Positions 50,438 through 59,333 of a DNA stretch of 64,000 bases are shown here, one piece after another. This DNA is from Streptomyces sp. NBC_00576 (GTDB lineage Bacteria > Actinomycetota > Actinomycetes > Streptomycetales > Streptomycetaceae): positions 3,348,001-3,412,000 of the forward strand of contig NZ_CP107780.1 in the NCBI RefSeq assembly GCF_036345175.1. The letters are read 5' to 3'. The notes under the pieces are model-generated. The model had not been told where the DNA came from, did not search any database, and saw only the letters and a list, made by a program, of their open reading frames with translations. Made by a program: the position numbers and the translations under genes. Positions within the stretch are counted from its first letter, which is position 1. Each line of letters begins with the position of its first letter.

Positions 50438-51340
50438 ATGTCCACGACGTCCGAGTGGTCCGTCAAAGAGCCCGGCAAGCTCACCTTCGACGAGCCCGTC
50501 ACGGGCCTGCACGTACGCATCGTCAACGGAACAGTGAACGTGGTGGGCACCGACGATGGTTCCGCCCGCCTGGAGGTGTCCGAAATCGAGGGCCCACCTC
50601 TACTGGTGACCCAGGAGGACGGCGTCCTGACGGTGGCGTACGAGGACCTGCCCTGGAAGGGCCTCCTCAAATGGCTGGACCGCAAGGGCTGGCGCCGTTC
50701 CGCGGTGGTGTCCCTGGCCGTCCCGGCCGACACGCGCGTCGAGGTGGGCGTGGTCGGCGCCGGCGCCGTGGTCTCGGGGGTCGACGGTCCGACGGTGGTG
50801 AAGGGCGTCACCGGCGACACGACACTCGTGGGCCTCTCCGGCCCGGTCCGCGCCGACACGGTCTCGGGCAACCTGGAGGCCCAGGCGGTCACGGGCGACC
50901 TTCGCTTCAACTCCGTCTCCGGCGACCTCACCGTCGTCGAGGGCTCCGGACCGTCCGTGCGCGCCGAGTCGGTGAGCGGTTCCATGATCGTCGACCTCGA
51001 CCCCGAGGGCCCGACGGACGTACAGCTGACGAACGTCTCGGGCGAGATCGCCATCCGGCTCCCGCATCCGGCGGACGCCGAGGTGGAGGCGAACACGGCG
51101 AGCGGCAAGATCTCGAACGCCTTCGACGACCTCCGCGTCCACGGCCAGTGGGGCGCCCACCGCGTCACGGGTCGCCTGGGCGCGGGCACGGGCAAGCTCC
51201 GGGCGACGACGGTCTCCGGTTCGATCGCCCTGCTCCGCCGCCCCCAGCGGGAGGACGAGCCGACCGACTCCACCCTGTCCACCGAGAACCAGTCGGCCCC
51301 GGCGGACGCTTCCGGTCCGACGAACAAGAAGGTGCTCTGA
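50438..51340 (+). CDS. DUF4097 beta-helix-like protein
   Basis: A 300-residue cytoplasmic protein (no signal peptide). The DUF4097 repeats appear as alternating VSGxL/V strands: TVSGNLEAQAVTGDLRFNSV, SGDLTVVEG, ESVSGSMIV, NVSGEIAIRL, TASGKISNAF, TVSGSIALL. These form a right-handed parallel beta fold. In Firmicutes and actinobacteria such proteins accompany envelope-stress regulators. It ends 1 bp before a PadR gene and shares its promoter. Confidence 0.85.
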   Translation: MSTTSEWSVKEPGKLTFDEPVTGLHVRIVNGTVNVVGTDDGSARLEVSEIEGPPLLVTQEDGVLTVAYEDLPWKGLLKWLDRKGWRRSAVVSLAVPADTRVEVGVVGAGAVVSGVDGPTVVKGVTGDTTLVGLSGPVRADTVSGNLEAQAVTGDLRFNSVSGDLTVVEGSGPSVRAESVSGSMIVDLDPEGPTDVQLTNVSGEIAIRLPHPADAEVEANTASGKISNAFDDLRVHGQWGAHRVTGRLGAGTGKLRATTVSGSIALLRRPQREDEPTDSTLSTENQSAPADASGPTNKKVL

Positions 51341-51341
51341 C

Positions 51342-52472
51342 ATGCCTCCCGTCTTCGCCCACGGCCGCCTGCGCCTCTACCTGCTGAAGCTGCTGGACGA
51401 GGCCCCTCGCCACGGCTACGAGGTGATCCGCCTTCTGGAAGAACGCTTCCAGGGGCTGTACGCCCCGTCGGCGGGCACCGTGTACCCCCGCCTGGCCAAG
51501 CTGGAGGCTGAGGGCCTGGTCACGTACACCACCGAGGGCGGCCGGAAGGTGTACTCCATCACGGACGCGGGTCGCGCCGAACTGGCCGACCGCAGCGGTG
51601 AACTGGCCGACCTGGAACTGGAGATCCGCGACTCGGTCGCCGAACTCGCCGCCGAGATCCGGGCCGACGTCCGGGGCGCGGCGGGCGACCTGCGCCGGGA
51701 GGTGCGCGCGGCGGCGAGCGAGGCCCGCAGAGGCCCCGGGGCCGGGCGGAGCGCTCCGTTCGGGGACCACGGGGAGAACGGGGACCACTCGGACGTCGGT
51801 GACAAGGAGGCGTGGCGTGTCGCGAAGGAGGAGATGCGGCGCGCCAAGCAGGAGTGGAAGGAGCAGGCCCGGCGCGCGAAGGACGAGAGCCGCCGGGCCC
51901 GCGAGGAGGCCCAGCGGGCCAGGCGCCAGGCCAAGGAGGCCCAGGACCACGCCCGCGCCCAGGCCCAGGAGGAAGTGCAGCGCATCGCCAGGCGCGTTCA
52001 GGAACAGGTCCAGGAGCACTTCAGCAGGGGCGACTGGCCGACGGGGGTCCGGGAGGGCCTGACCGAACTGGCCAAGGAGTTCGGCGAGTTCGGAAAGGAC
52101 TTCGGCAAGAACCTGGGCAAGGACATCGGCCAGGGCCTGGGCAAGGACTTCGGCTTCCCCCGCCCCGGCGCCACCACGCCCTCCGCGACCCGGGAACCGG
52201 CTCACCCGGAACACCCGGAACACCCGGAACGTCCGGAGTACACAGACACCCCCCCGGACTTCCCGGCCGGCTACGAACCGCCTTGGGCCCACGAGACGCC
52301 CACCGGCGACCCGGCCCGCGACCTGGACCGCCTCCTCGACCGCTTCCGCGACGACATCCGCGACACGGCCCGCGACCACGGCGTCACGGAACCCCAACTC
52401 CACGAGATCCGCCGCCACTTGTCAGCGGCGGCGGCTCTGGTGGGGGCGGAACTACGGACACCGAAGGTGTGA
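51342..52472 (+). CDS. PadR-family regulator with long helical C-terminal extension
   Basis: A 376-residue protein, twice the usual PadR length. The N-terminal winged helix is LYLLKLLDEAPRHGYEVIRL, then LYAPSAGTVYPRLAKLEAEG and KVYSITDAGR. From about residue 90 a dimer helix leads into an Arg/Glu/Lys-rich coiled coil (RRAKDESRRAREEAQRARRQ). A glycine-rich amphipathic stretch of GKDFG-type repeats and an acidic tail follow. The extension could bind membrane or partner proteins. It is probably autoregulated through the CGATATATCG sites upstream of its operon. Confidence 0.88.
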   Translation: MPPVFAHGRLRLYLLKLLDEAPRHGYEVIRLLEERFQGLYAPSAGTVYPRLAKLEAEGLVTYTTEGGRKVYSITDAGRAELADRSGELADLELEIRDSVAELAAEIRADVRGAAGDLRREVRAAASEARRGPGAGRSAPFGDHGENGDHSDVGDKEAWRVAKEEMRRAKQEWKEQARRAKDESRRAREEAQRARRQAKEAQDHARAQAQEEVQRIARRVQEQVQEHFSRGDWPTGVREGLTELAKEFGEFGKDFGKNLGKDIGQGLGKDFGFPRPGATTPSATREPAHPEHPEHPERPEYTDTPPDFPAGYEPPWAHETPTGDPARDLDRLLDRFRDDIRDTARDHGVTEPQLHEIRRHLSAAAALVGAELRTPKV

Positions 52473-52563
52473 AGGGAGGAGGAGGGGGAGTGACAGTCGG
52501 AGCGAGAGGGGGGTGCGGCCAGGGCGCGGGGCCCCCGCCAACACCCCCTCGCCGCCCGCCTTC

Positions 52564-53127
52564 TCAGCCCGCCTTCGCCTCGCCCCCGCCGTACAGCACA
52601 CGGTCCAGGGCCTCGTACGTGACTCCCTGATCGGTGAGGACTTCCGACGGGACGCCGGGGCGGGCCGCGAGGGCGAGGAGGATGTGCTCGTCGCCGATAC
52701 GGCGGTCACGGTGGGCCACCGCGATGCGCAGACACCTCTCCAGCACCTCCTTGGCGTCCTGGCCGAAGGTTCGGCGCCCCGACAACCACCCCCCGTCCCG
52801 GCGGTCGCCGGACATCGCGCCGACGCCGTGCACCTCCTCGACCCGGGAGACGATGTCGGACACGTCGATTCCGAGCCCGGCGAGGGCGTCGGCCTCGGCC
52901 TGGGACAGCCCGGCCCGGCGCCGGGCGTCGGCCAGAGCGGCCCTCACCGGCTCCTTGCGGTCGGCGAGCCCGAGCGAGGCCAGCGCGAAGGAGGCCCGGC
53001 CGGCCTCGCGGTCGAGCAGCGCGAGCAGCAGGTGCTCGGCGCCGACAGACCGGCTGCCGACGCGCTCGGAGTGCACGACGGCACCCCGCACCACAGCGCG
53101 CGCATCGTTCGTGAACCGTTCGAACAT
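52564..53127 (-). CDS. Stand-alone Clp N-domain protein
   Basis: A 187-residue protein from the ATG at 53127 (overlapping the upstream HTH stop). It carries two Clp_N repeats (FERFTNDARAVVRGAVVHSE with VGAEHLLLALLDREAG; then FGQDAKEVLERCLRIAVAHR with IGDEHILLALAARPG). This is the substrate/adaptor-binding domain of ClpA/ClpC, but no AAA+ ATPase follows. It might act as an adaptor, decoy or sensor for the ClpC protease. Its translational coupling to a DNA-binding protein suggests a regulatory pair. Confidence 0.9.
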   Translation of the reverse strand: MFERFTNDARAVVRGAVVHSERVGSRSVGAEHLLLALLDREAGRASFALASLGLADRKEPVRAALADARRRAGLSQAEADALAGLGIDVSDIVSRVEEVHGVGAMSGDRRDGGWLSGRRTFGQDAKEVLERCLRIAVAHRDRRIGDEHILLALAARPGVPSEVLTDQGVTYEALDRVLYGGGEAKAG

Positions 53128-53336
53128 CACTGCCTCCCGTGTTTCTTGTGCACGGCCTGCCTGCTGACACCGAGTTCCGCGGCGATCTCCTGCCACGACC
53201 AGCCCTGATTGCGCGCACTGCGCACCTGCACGGACTCCAACTGCTCGACCAGCTTCCGCAGCGCGGAGACGGCCCTCAGCCCGACCCGCGGGTCGCGGTC
53301 GCCCGCGCGCTCGGCGAGATCTGTTGCTTCGGTCAT
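53127..53336 (-). CDS. Small HTH DNA-binding protein paired with the Clp_N protein
   Basis: A 69-residue protein from the ATG at 53336. The C-terminal HTH reads GWSWQEIAAELGVSRQAVHKKHG; the N-terminal helix (VSALRKLVEQLESVQVRSAR) probably dimerises. The -10 box ends 6 bases before the ATG, so the mRNA is probably leaderless. Twin GTCAAC-N4-GTTGAC palindromes cover the promoter and fit autorepression by this protein. It looks like the DNA-binding half of a two-gene switch with the Clp_N protein. Confidence 0.85.
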   Translation of the reverse strand: MTEATDLAERAGDRDPRVGLRAVSALRKLVEQLESVQVRSARNQGWSWQEIAAELGVSRQAVHKKHGRQ

Positions 53337-53339
53337 ATT

Positions 53340-53382
53340 GTCAACTTAGGTTGACGCACTGCGACTGTCAACCCCAGTTGAC
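53340..53382 (-). promoter_or_regulatory. Twin palindromes over a leaderless promoter (HTH/Clp_N operon)
   Basis: GTCAAC-TTAG-GTTGAC (53340-53355) and GTCAAC-CCCA-GTTGAC (53367-53382) are identical 6+4+6 palindromes centred 27 bp apart. On the minus strand, TTGACA (53371-53366) and TAAGTT (53348-53343) are -35 and -10 boxes with a 17-bp spacer, each inside or beside a palindrome. The expected transcription start falls at the ATG (53336). Confidence 0.85.
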
Positions 53383-53405
53383 GCGATGCGGCAGTGAACG
53401 CGAAG

Positions 53406-53431
53406 GGCGGGCCCGGAAACCCGGGCCCGCC
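53406..53431 (-). terminator. Intrinsic terminator after the quinone oxidoreductase gene
   Basis: GGCGGGCCCGG (53406-53416) pairs with CCGGGCCCGCC (53421-53431) around an AAAC loop, 26 bp after the oxidoreductase stop. It separates that transcript from the HTH/Clp_N promoter. Confidence 0.85.
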
Positions 53432-53456
53432 GCAGGGGGATGCGCGTGATCGGTGG

Positions 53457-54422
53457 TCAGGACGTGGTGAGGACGATCTTGCCGAACTGGTCACCGGATT
53501 CGAGGCGTTCGAAGCCCTCTCGAGCCCGGTCCAGCGGGAGCACCTCGTCGATGACGGGGCGTACGCCGGTGGTGGCACAGAACGACAGCAGGTCCTCCAG
53601 CTCATCCTTCGTGCCCATCGTCGAGCCGACGACCTTGAGTTCGAGGAAGAAGATGCGGGTCAGTTCGGCGTGCGAGGGGCGGTCGCCGCTGGTGGCGCCC
53701 GAAATGACCAGCGTGCCACCGGGCCGCAGCGACTTGACCGAGTGCGACCAGGTGGCCGCCCCGACCGTCTCGATCACGGCGTCCACTCGCTGCGGCAGCC
53801 GCGCCCCGGACTCCACGGCTTCGACGGCGCCCAGCTCCACCGCCCGCTTCCGCTTGGCCTCGTCCCGGCTCGTGGCGAACACGCGCAGGCCCGCCGCCTT
53901 GCCGAGCACGATCGCGGCGGTCGCGACACCGCCGCCGGCGCCCTGTACGAGCACCGAGTCGCCGGGGCGTACGCCTGCGTTGGTGAAGAGCATGCGGTAC
54001 GCCGTCAGCCAGGCCGTGGGCAGACAGGCGGCCTCCGCGAAGGAGAGCTCCTTGGGCTTGGGCAGGACGTTCCACGCCGGTACGGCGACCTGTTCGGCGA
54101 AGGTGCCCTGGTAGCGCTCGGTGAGAATGGAACGCGGTTCCTTGGGGCCGACGCCGTGGCCCGTCTGGCCGATGACGGAGTGCAGGACGACCTCGTTGCC
54201 GTCCGCGTCGATGCCGGCGGCGTCACAGCCGAGGATCATCGGGAGGCGGTCCTCGGGGAGTCCCACTCCGCGCAGGGACCACAGGTCGTGGTGGTTGAGC
54301 GAGGCGGCCCTGACGTCGACCGTCGTCCAGCCGGGACGCGCCTCCGGGGCTGGGCGATCACCCAACTCCAGCCCGTTGAGCGGATGGTCGGGGTCGATGC
54401 GGGCGGCGTAGGCAGCGAACAT
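53457..54422 (-). CDS. Medium-chain dehydrogenase/quinone-oxidoreductase-like protein
   Basis: A 321-residue protein from the ATG at 54422. The GroES-like N-terminus reads VRAASLNHHDLWSLRGVG, then ILGCDAAGID. The nucleotide-binding motif is VLVQGAGGGVATAAI, followed by VFATSRDEAKR, which suggests NADPH preference. The structural zinc cysteines are absent and catalytic zinc ligands are not evident, so it is probably a zinc-free enone/quinone reductase. It stands alone as a transcript. Confidence 0.9.
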   Translation of the reverse strand: MFAAYAARIDPDHPLNGLELGDRPAPEARPGWTTVDVRAASLNHHDLWSLRGVGLPEDRLPMILGCDAAGIDADGNEVVLHSVIGQTGHGVGPKEPRSILTERYQGTFAEQVAVPAWNVLPKPKELSFAEAACLPTAWLTAYRMLFTNAGVRPGDSVLVQGAGGGVATAAIVLGKAAGLRVFATSRDEAKRKRAVELGAVEAVESGARLPQRVDAVIETVGAATWSHSVKSLRPGGTLVISGATSGDRPSHAELTRIFFLELKVVGSTMGTKDELEDLLSFCATTGVRPVIDEVLPLDRAREGFERLESGDQFGKIVLTTS

Positions 54423-54494
54423 GACCTTGACGATAGGGGCCCGGCGGGGCCGGGGGAACGAGGCGGCGCTGTGACACACGCCCTGTTGAGTTCG

Positions 54495-54593
54495 CCGGCT
54501 CTTTCAGCCCGTCCGAGGGTCCCCCCTCTGGGGGAGTTTGAGGACGAGCGCGTTCAGCGCGATGGGGGTCTGGGGGCGCAGCCCCCAGGGATG
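54495..54593. repeat. Streptomyces intergenic repeat, copy 2
   Basis: The order CAGCCCGTCCG, GGGGGAGTTTGAGGACGAG, GTTCAGCGCGA, GGGGGCGCAGCCCCC matches the copy at 27226-27293, with an added GGGTCCCCCCTCTGGGGGA hairpin. The C/G arms make stable hairpins on either strand. It lies between the oxidoreductase start and the malic enzyme end. Confidence 0.75.
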
Positions 54594-54626
54594 GGACGGG
54601 TAGAGACGGCGGGGGCGAGAAAGAAA

Positions 54627-54652
54627 TGGCCCCGCCGCAACCGACGGGGCCA
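54627..54652 (-). terminator. Intrinsic terminator after the malic enzyme gene
   Basis: On the minus strand, TGGCCCCG pairs with CGGGGCCA (54645-54652 and 54627-54634) and is followed by TTTCTTTC, a rare T-rich tail for Streptomyces. It begins 18 bp after the stop. Confidence 0.82.
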
Positions 54653-54669
54653 CACCTGACGAACAACCC

Positions 54670-55878
54670 TCAGCGGCGAGCGACACCCTCCGCCCGAGCC
54701 GCCGCAGCGACCGCCGCCGTCACCGCCGGAGCAACCCGCGGGTCGAACGGCGACGGAATCACGTAGTCGGCCGCCAGATCCTCACCCACGACCGCGGCCA
54801 GCGCATCCGCCGCCGCGATCTTCATCCCCTCGGTGATCCGCGACGCCCGCACCTGCAGCGCCCCCGCGAAGATCCCCGGGAACGCCAGCACGTTGTTGAT
54901 CTGGTTCGGGAAGTCCGAGCGCCCGGTCGCGACGACCGCCGCGTACTTGTGCGCCACATCGGGATGCACCTCGGGGTCCGGGTTGGCCATCGCGAACACG
55001 AACGCGTCCTTGGCCATCGAAGCGACCGCGGCCTCCGGGACCGTACCGCCTGAGACGCCGATGAAGACGTCGGCGCCCGCCAGGGCGCTCTCCAGCGACC
55101 CCGTCAGCCCGGCCTTGTTCGTCAGCTCGGCCAGCTCGCGCTTGACCGGCGTGAGGTCGTCCCGGTCCGCCGAGACGATGCCCTTGCGGTCGGCGACGGC
55201 GACATCGCCGAGCCCCGCCTCAAGGAGGAACTTCGCGATGGCGACGCCCGCCGCGCCCGCGCCCGAGATCACACCCCGCAGCTCCCCGAGCTCCCGCCCG
55301 GTGAACCGAGCCGCGTTGCGCAGGGCCGCCAGCGTCACGACCGCCGTGCCGTGCTGGTCGTCGTGGAAGACGGGGATGTCCAGTTGCTCCTGGAGCCGCC
55401 GCTCGATCTCGAAGCACCGCGGTGCCGAGATGTCCTCCAGGTTGACCCCGCCGAAGGACGGCGCCAGCCGGACGACCGTCTCGACGATCTCGTCCACGCC
55501 CGTGCAGGCCAGCGCGATCGGGACCGCGTCCACGCCGCCGAACTGCTTGAACAGGATCGCCTTGCCCTCCATGACCGGAAGGGAGGCCTCGGGGCCGATG
55601 TCCCCAAGTCCGAGCACCGCCGTACCGTCCGTCACGACCGCGACGACCGATGACTTCCAGGTGTAGTCGTTGACGAGGTCGGGCTGCTCGGCGATGGCGG
55701 TGCACACGCGGGCCACGCCGGGTGTGTACGCGAGGGACAGGTCGTCCTTGTCACGGATGGGCACGGTGGCCTGCACGGCCATCTTGCCGCCCCGGTGCAG
55801 GGCGAACGCCGGGTCGAACTCACCGGCATCACTGTCGGTGTGGATGTCGCTGCGAGGATTGACGATCTCCGCTGCCAC
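54670..55878 (-). CDS. NAD(P)-dependent malic enzyme
   Basis: A 402-residue short-form malic enzyme from a GTG at 55878 (AAGGGG site). YTPGVARVC holds the catalytic tyrosine. Other family marks are GLGDIGPEASLPVMEGKAILFK, FGGVNLEDISAPRCFEIE (metal acids), VFHDDQHGTAVV, and the Rossmann motif GAGAAGVAIAKF. It decarboxylates malate to pyruvate, giving NADPH or NADH and linking the TCA cycle to triacylglycerol and antibiotic precursors. It stands alone, with a long intergenic region upstream. Confidence 0.95.
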   Translation of the reverse strand: MAAEIVNPRSDIHTDSDAGEFDPAFALHRGGKMAVQATVPIRDKDDLSLAYTPGVARVCTAIAEQPDLVNDYTWKSSVVAVVTDGTAVLGLGDIGPEASLPVMEGKAILFKQFGGVDAVPIALACTGVDEIVETVVRLAPSFGGVNLEDISAPRCFEIERRLQEQLDIPVFHDDQHGTAVVTLAALRNAARFTGRELGELRGVISGAGAAGVAIAKFLLEAGLGDVAVADRKGIVSADRDDLTPVKRELAELTNKAGLTGSLESALAGADVFIGVSGGTVPEAAVASMAKDAFVFAMANPDPEVHPDVAHKYAAVVATGRSDFPNQINNVLAFPGIFAGALQVRASRITEGMKIAAADALAAVVGEDLAADYVIPSPFDPRVAPAVTAAVAAAARAEGVARR

Positions 55879-56543
55879 TTTGTTGTACCCCTTAGGTCTT
55901 CACGGTTTGAGGGTGGCCACTCCTGGTGAGGGGTGGGCGGGCACCGCGCAAGGCCCCGGTGAGTGATGCGCACGGGCACGAACGCGACGGGCGCGCCGCA
56001 CACGCGCCCTGAGCCCCTGATGAGGGGTGTAAAGAACCTTCTTACCGGACGGAGGACACCGACGACGACCCCATAACGCGAAGGTCACACGTGGGCGACA
56101 CGACTCATCACCACACATGCCCACATACCCGGGCATGATCGATCAAATCGAGAAGCAGCCGGCGCGGGAGTCGGGGGCATGTCGGGGCAGGAGTCGGGGC
56201 CCTGTCGAAGCAGGAGTCCTGACGCAGCCGTACGTGCGGATGCAACAGCCGCTCACCTGGCGAGATACACCGAAGATCTTCCGGCCGGAACGAATGATTC
56301 CCGTAGAAGATCCGGGAAGGTCCGGCTCTGATGCACCGACCTGACGCTCTACGGGGGTCACCCGTTATCCGATTTTGACATAGCCGGTTGCCTGAAGGAC
56401 CAAGTCCGAATGGCAAGATGCCGTAATCACACAAGGTCGCGACACTCAAAGATGCGTGCACCAGTCGACCCGCCGGTACGGTCCGCCCTCTGGGTAGGCC
56501 CCGGCCCCAATGGCACACCATCCATCCGCCGGAGGAACCCACC
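55879..56543. other. 665-bp intergenic region between the malic enzyme and ABC transporter genes
   Basis: It holds divergent promoters. TTGACA at 56375-56380 probably starts the transporter mRNA. A short + frame at 56117-56344, or its inner ATG part beginning QQPLTWRDTPKIFRPERM near 56239, shows somewhat protein-like composition but no domain or ribosome site. It is noted as a possible small protein only. The rest shows no gene. Confidence 0.45.
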
Positions 56544-57497
56544 ATGACCGCAAGCTCCACCCTTCGTACGACCGCTGCGCAGAACCGGCTAGCCGCGGTC
56601 GGTGCGATCGCGGTCGCGGGCGCCCTGCTGCTCACCGGATGCGGTGACCAGACCAAGGACAAGGGCACTGGCTCGGACACCGCCTCGACGAGCTCTGCCC
56701 CGCTGGCCGCCAAGCTGCCCCAGGCGATCCGGGACAAGGGCGTCATCACGGTCGGCTCCGACATCGCGTACGCGCCGGTCGAGTTCAAGGACAGCTCCGG
56801 CAAGACGGTCGGTATCGACCCCGACCTGGCGGACGCCATGGGCAAGCAGCTCGGTGTGAAGTTCGAGTTCCAGAACGGCACCTTCGACACCCTGATCACG
56901 GGTCTGCGCTCCAAGCGGTACGACATCGCCATGTCCGCGATGACCGACACCAAGGACCGCCAGGAAGGCACCGAGAACGGCAAGAAGGTCGGCGAGGGCG
57001 TCGACTTCGTCGACTACTTCACCGCCGGTGTGTCGATCTACACCAAGAAGGGCGACGACCAGGGCATCAAGACCTGGTCCGACCTGTGCGGCAAGAAGAT
57101 CGCGGTCCAGCGCGGCACGGTCTCCGAGGACCTCGCCAAGGCCGAGACGAAGAAGTGCACGGGTGGCAAGAAGATCGCCATAGAGTCGTACGACAACGAC
57201 CAGCAGGCCCAGACCCGGGTGCGCGCGGGCGGCGCGAACGCCGGCTCCTCGGACTTCCCGGTCACGGCGTACGCGGTGAAGACCTCGGGCGGCGGCAACG
57301 ACTTCCAGGTCGTCGGCGAGCAGGTCGAGGCGGCTCCGTACGGCATCGCGGTCGCCAAGACGAACACGCAGCTGCGGGACGCCCTGCAGGCCGCGCTCGA
57401 CGCGATCATCAAGAACGGCGAGTACGGCAAGGTCATCGCCAAGTGGGGCGTCGAGGACGGCGCCGTGACCTCGGCCGCCGTCAACGGCGGCAAGTGA
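56544..57497 (+). CDS. ABC transporter glutamate/polar-amino-acid-binding lipoprotein
   Basis: A 317-residue protein from the ATG at 56544 (GGAGGAA site). A lipobox, ALLLTGC, puts the lipid on Cys about 32. The family 3 solute-binding domain reads GVITVGSDIAYAPVEFKD, GIDPDLADAMGKQLGVKFEF, then FDTLITGLRSKRYDIAMSAM and GKKIAVQRGTVSEDLAK. It delivers a polar amino acid, probably glutamate or glutamine, to the permease encoded next. The three-gene transporter unit ends in a strong terminator. Confidence 0.92.
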   Translation: MTASSTLRTTAAQNRLAAVGAIAVAGALLLTGCGDQTKDKGTGSDTASTSSAPLAAKLPQAIRDKGVITVGSDIAYAPVEFKDSSGKTVGIDPDLADAMGKQLGVKFEFQNGTFDTLITGLRSKRYDIAMSAMTDTKDRQEGTENGKKVGEGVDFVDYFTAGVSIYTKKGDDQGIKTWSDLCGKKIAVQRGTVSEDLAKAETKKCTGGKKIAIESYDNDQQAQTRVRAGGANAGSSDFPVTAYAVKTSGGGNDFQVVGEQVEAAPYGIAVAKTNTQLRDALQAALDAIIKNGEYGKVIAKWGVEDGAVTSAAVNGGK

Positions 57498-57539
57498 CCC
57501 GAGGCTCACGGAAGCTACGGGCACTGAAAGGCAACACCC

Positions 57540-58465
57540 GTGACTGTTGACATCGACAAGACGACAGGACCGGCGGACACTCCCCCGGCCGGACCGGAGG
57601 CCATCAAGGCCATCCCGGTCCGGCACTACGGGCGGTACGTCTCGGCCGTCGTCGCGATCGCGATCTTCGTCGCGATCGTCTACGCGTTCGCCCAGGGCAA
57701 CATCAACTGGGGCGCCGTACCGGACTACTTCTTCGACGACCGGATCATCACGGGCGTCTGGAAGACCCTCCTCCTGACGGTTCTCTCGATGGTGATCGGC
57801 ATCGTCGGCGGCATCCTGCTCGCCGTCATGCGCCTGTCCAAGAACCCGGTGACCTCGACCATCGCCTGGTTCTACATCTGGTTCTTCCGCGGCACCCCGG
57901 TCCTGGTCCAGCTCGTCGTCTGGTTCAACCTGGGCCTGGTCTTCACGTACATCAACCTCGGTCCGATCTACAAGGACTACTGGTCCAGCTTCATGACGCC
58001 GCTGCTGACGGCGCTGCTGGGCCTGGGCCTGAACGAGGCCGCCTACATGGCGGAGATCTGCCGCGCCGGCCTCCTGTCGGTCGACGAGGGCCAGACCGAG
58101 GCCTCGCACGCCCTGGGCATGAGCCACGCCAAGACCCTGCGTCGGATCGTGATCCCGCAGGCGATGCGCGTGATCGTGCCGCCCACGGGCAACGAGGTCG
58201 TCAACATGCTGAAGACGACCTCGCTGGTCTCGGTGGTCCAGTATCCGGAGCTCTTCCGCTACGCCCAGGACATCGGCCAGGTGTCCGGTGCCCCGGTGGA
58301 GATGTACTTCCTCGCCGCGGCCTGGTACCTGATCCTCACCTCGATCCTCAGCGTCGGCCAGTACTACATCGAGCGGTACTACGCGCGCGGTTCCAGCCGT
58401 ACGCTGCCGCCAACGCCGTTCCAGAAGATCAAGACCAATTTGTTCTCCCTCTCCGGCTACCGGCG

Positions 58466-58469
<4 letters not shown>
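57540..58469 (+). CDS. Polar amino acid ABC transporter permease
   Basis: A 309-residue protein from a GTG at 57540. About five TMs are seen, starting with YVSAVVAIAIFVAIVYAFA. The HisMQ-type domain has IITGVWKTLLLTVLSMVIGI, RGTPVLVQLVVWF, and the EAA loop AYMAEICRAGLLSVDEGQTEASHALGM. A single permease gene is present, so it probably works as a homodimer. The C-terminus (FQKIKTNLFSLSGYRR) is basic and cytoplasmic. Its stop overlaps the ATPase start. Confidence 0.93.
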
Positions 58470-59269
<800 letters not shown>

Positions 59270-59286
59270 CGACAGCAGACTTGCGC

Positions 59287-59320
59287 AAGGGGCGGTACGA
59301 GATCCCTCGTACCGCCCCTT
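59287..59320. terminator. Bidirectional terminator between ABC operon and methyltransferase
   Basis: AAGGGGCGGTACGAG (59287-59301) pairs with CTCGTACCGCCCCTT (59306-59320) around a 4-base loop. It lies between convergent genes and has short T and A ends, so it can serve both. Confidence 0.9.
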
Positions 59321-59333
59321 CCGTGTTGCCGGC

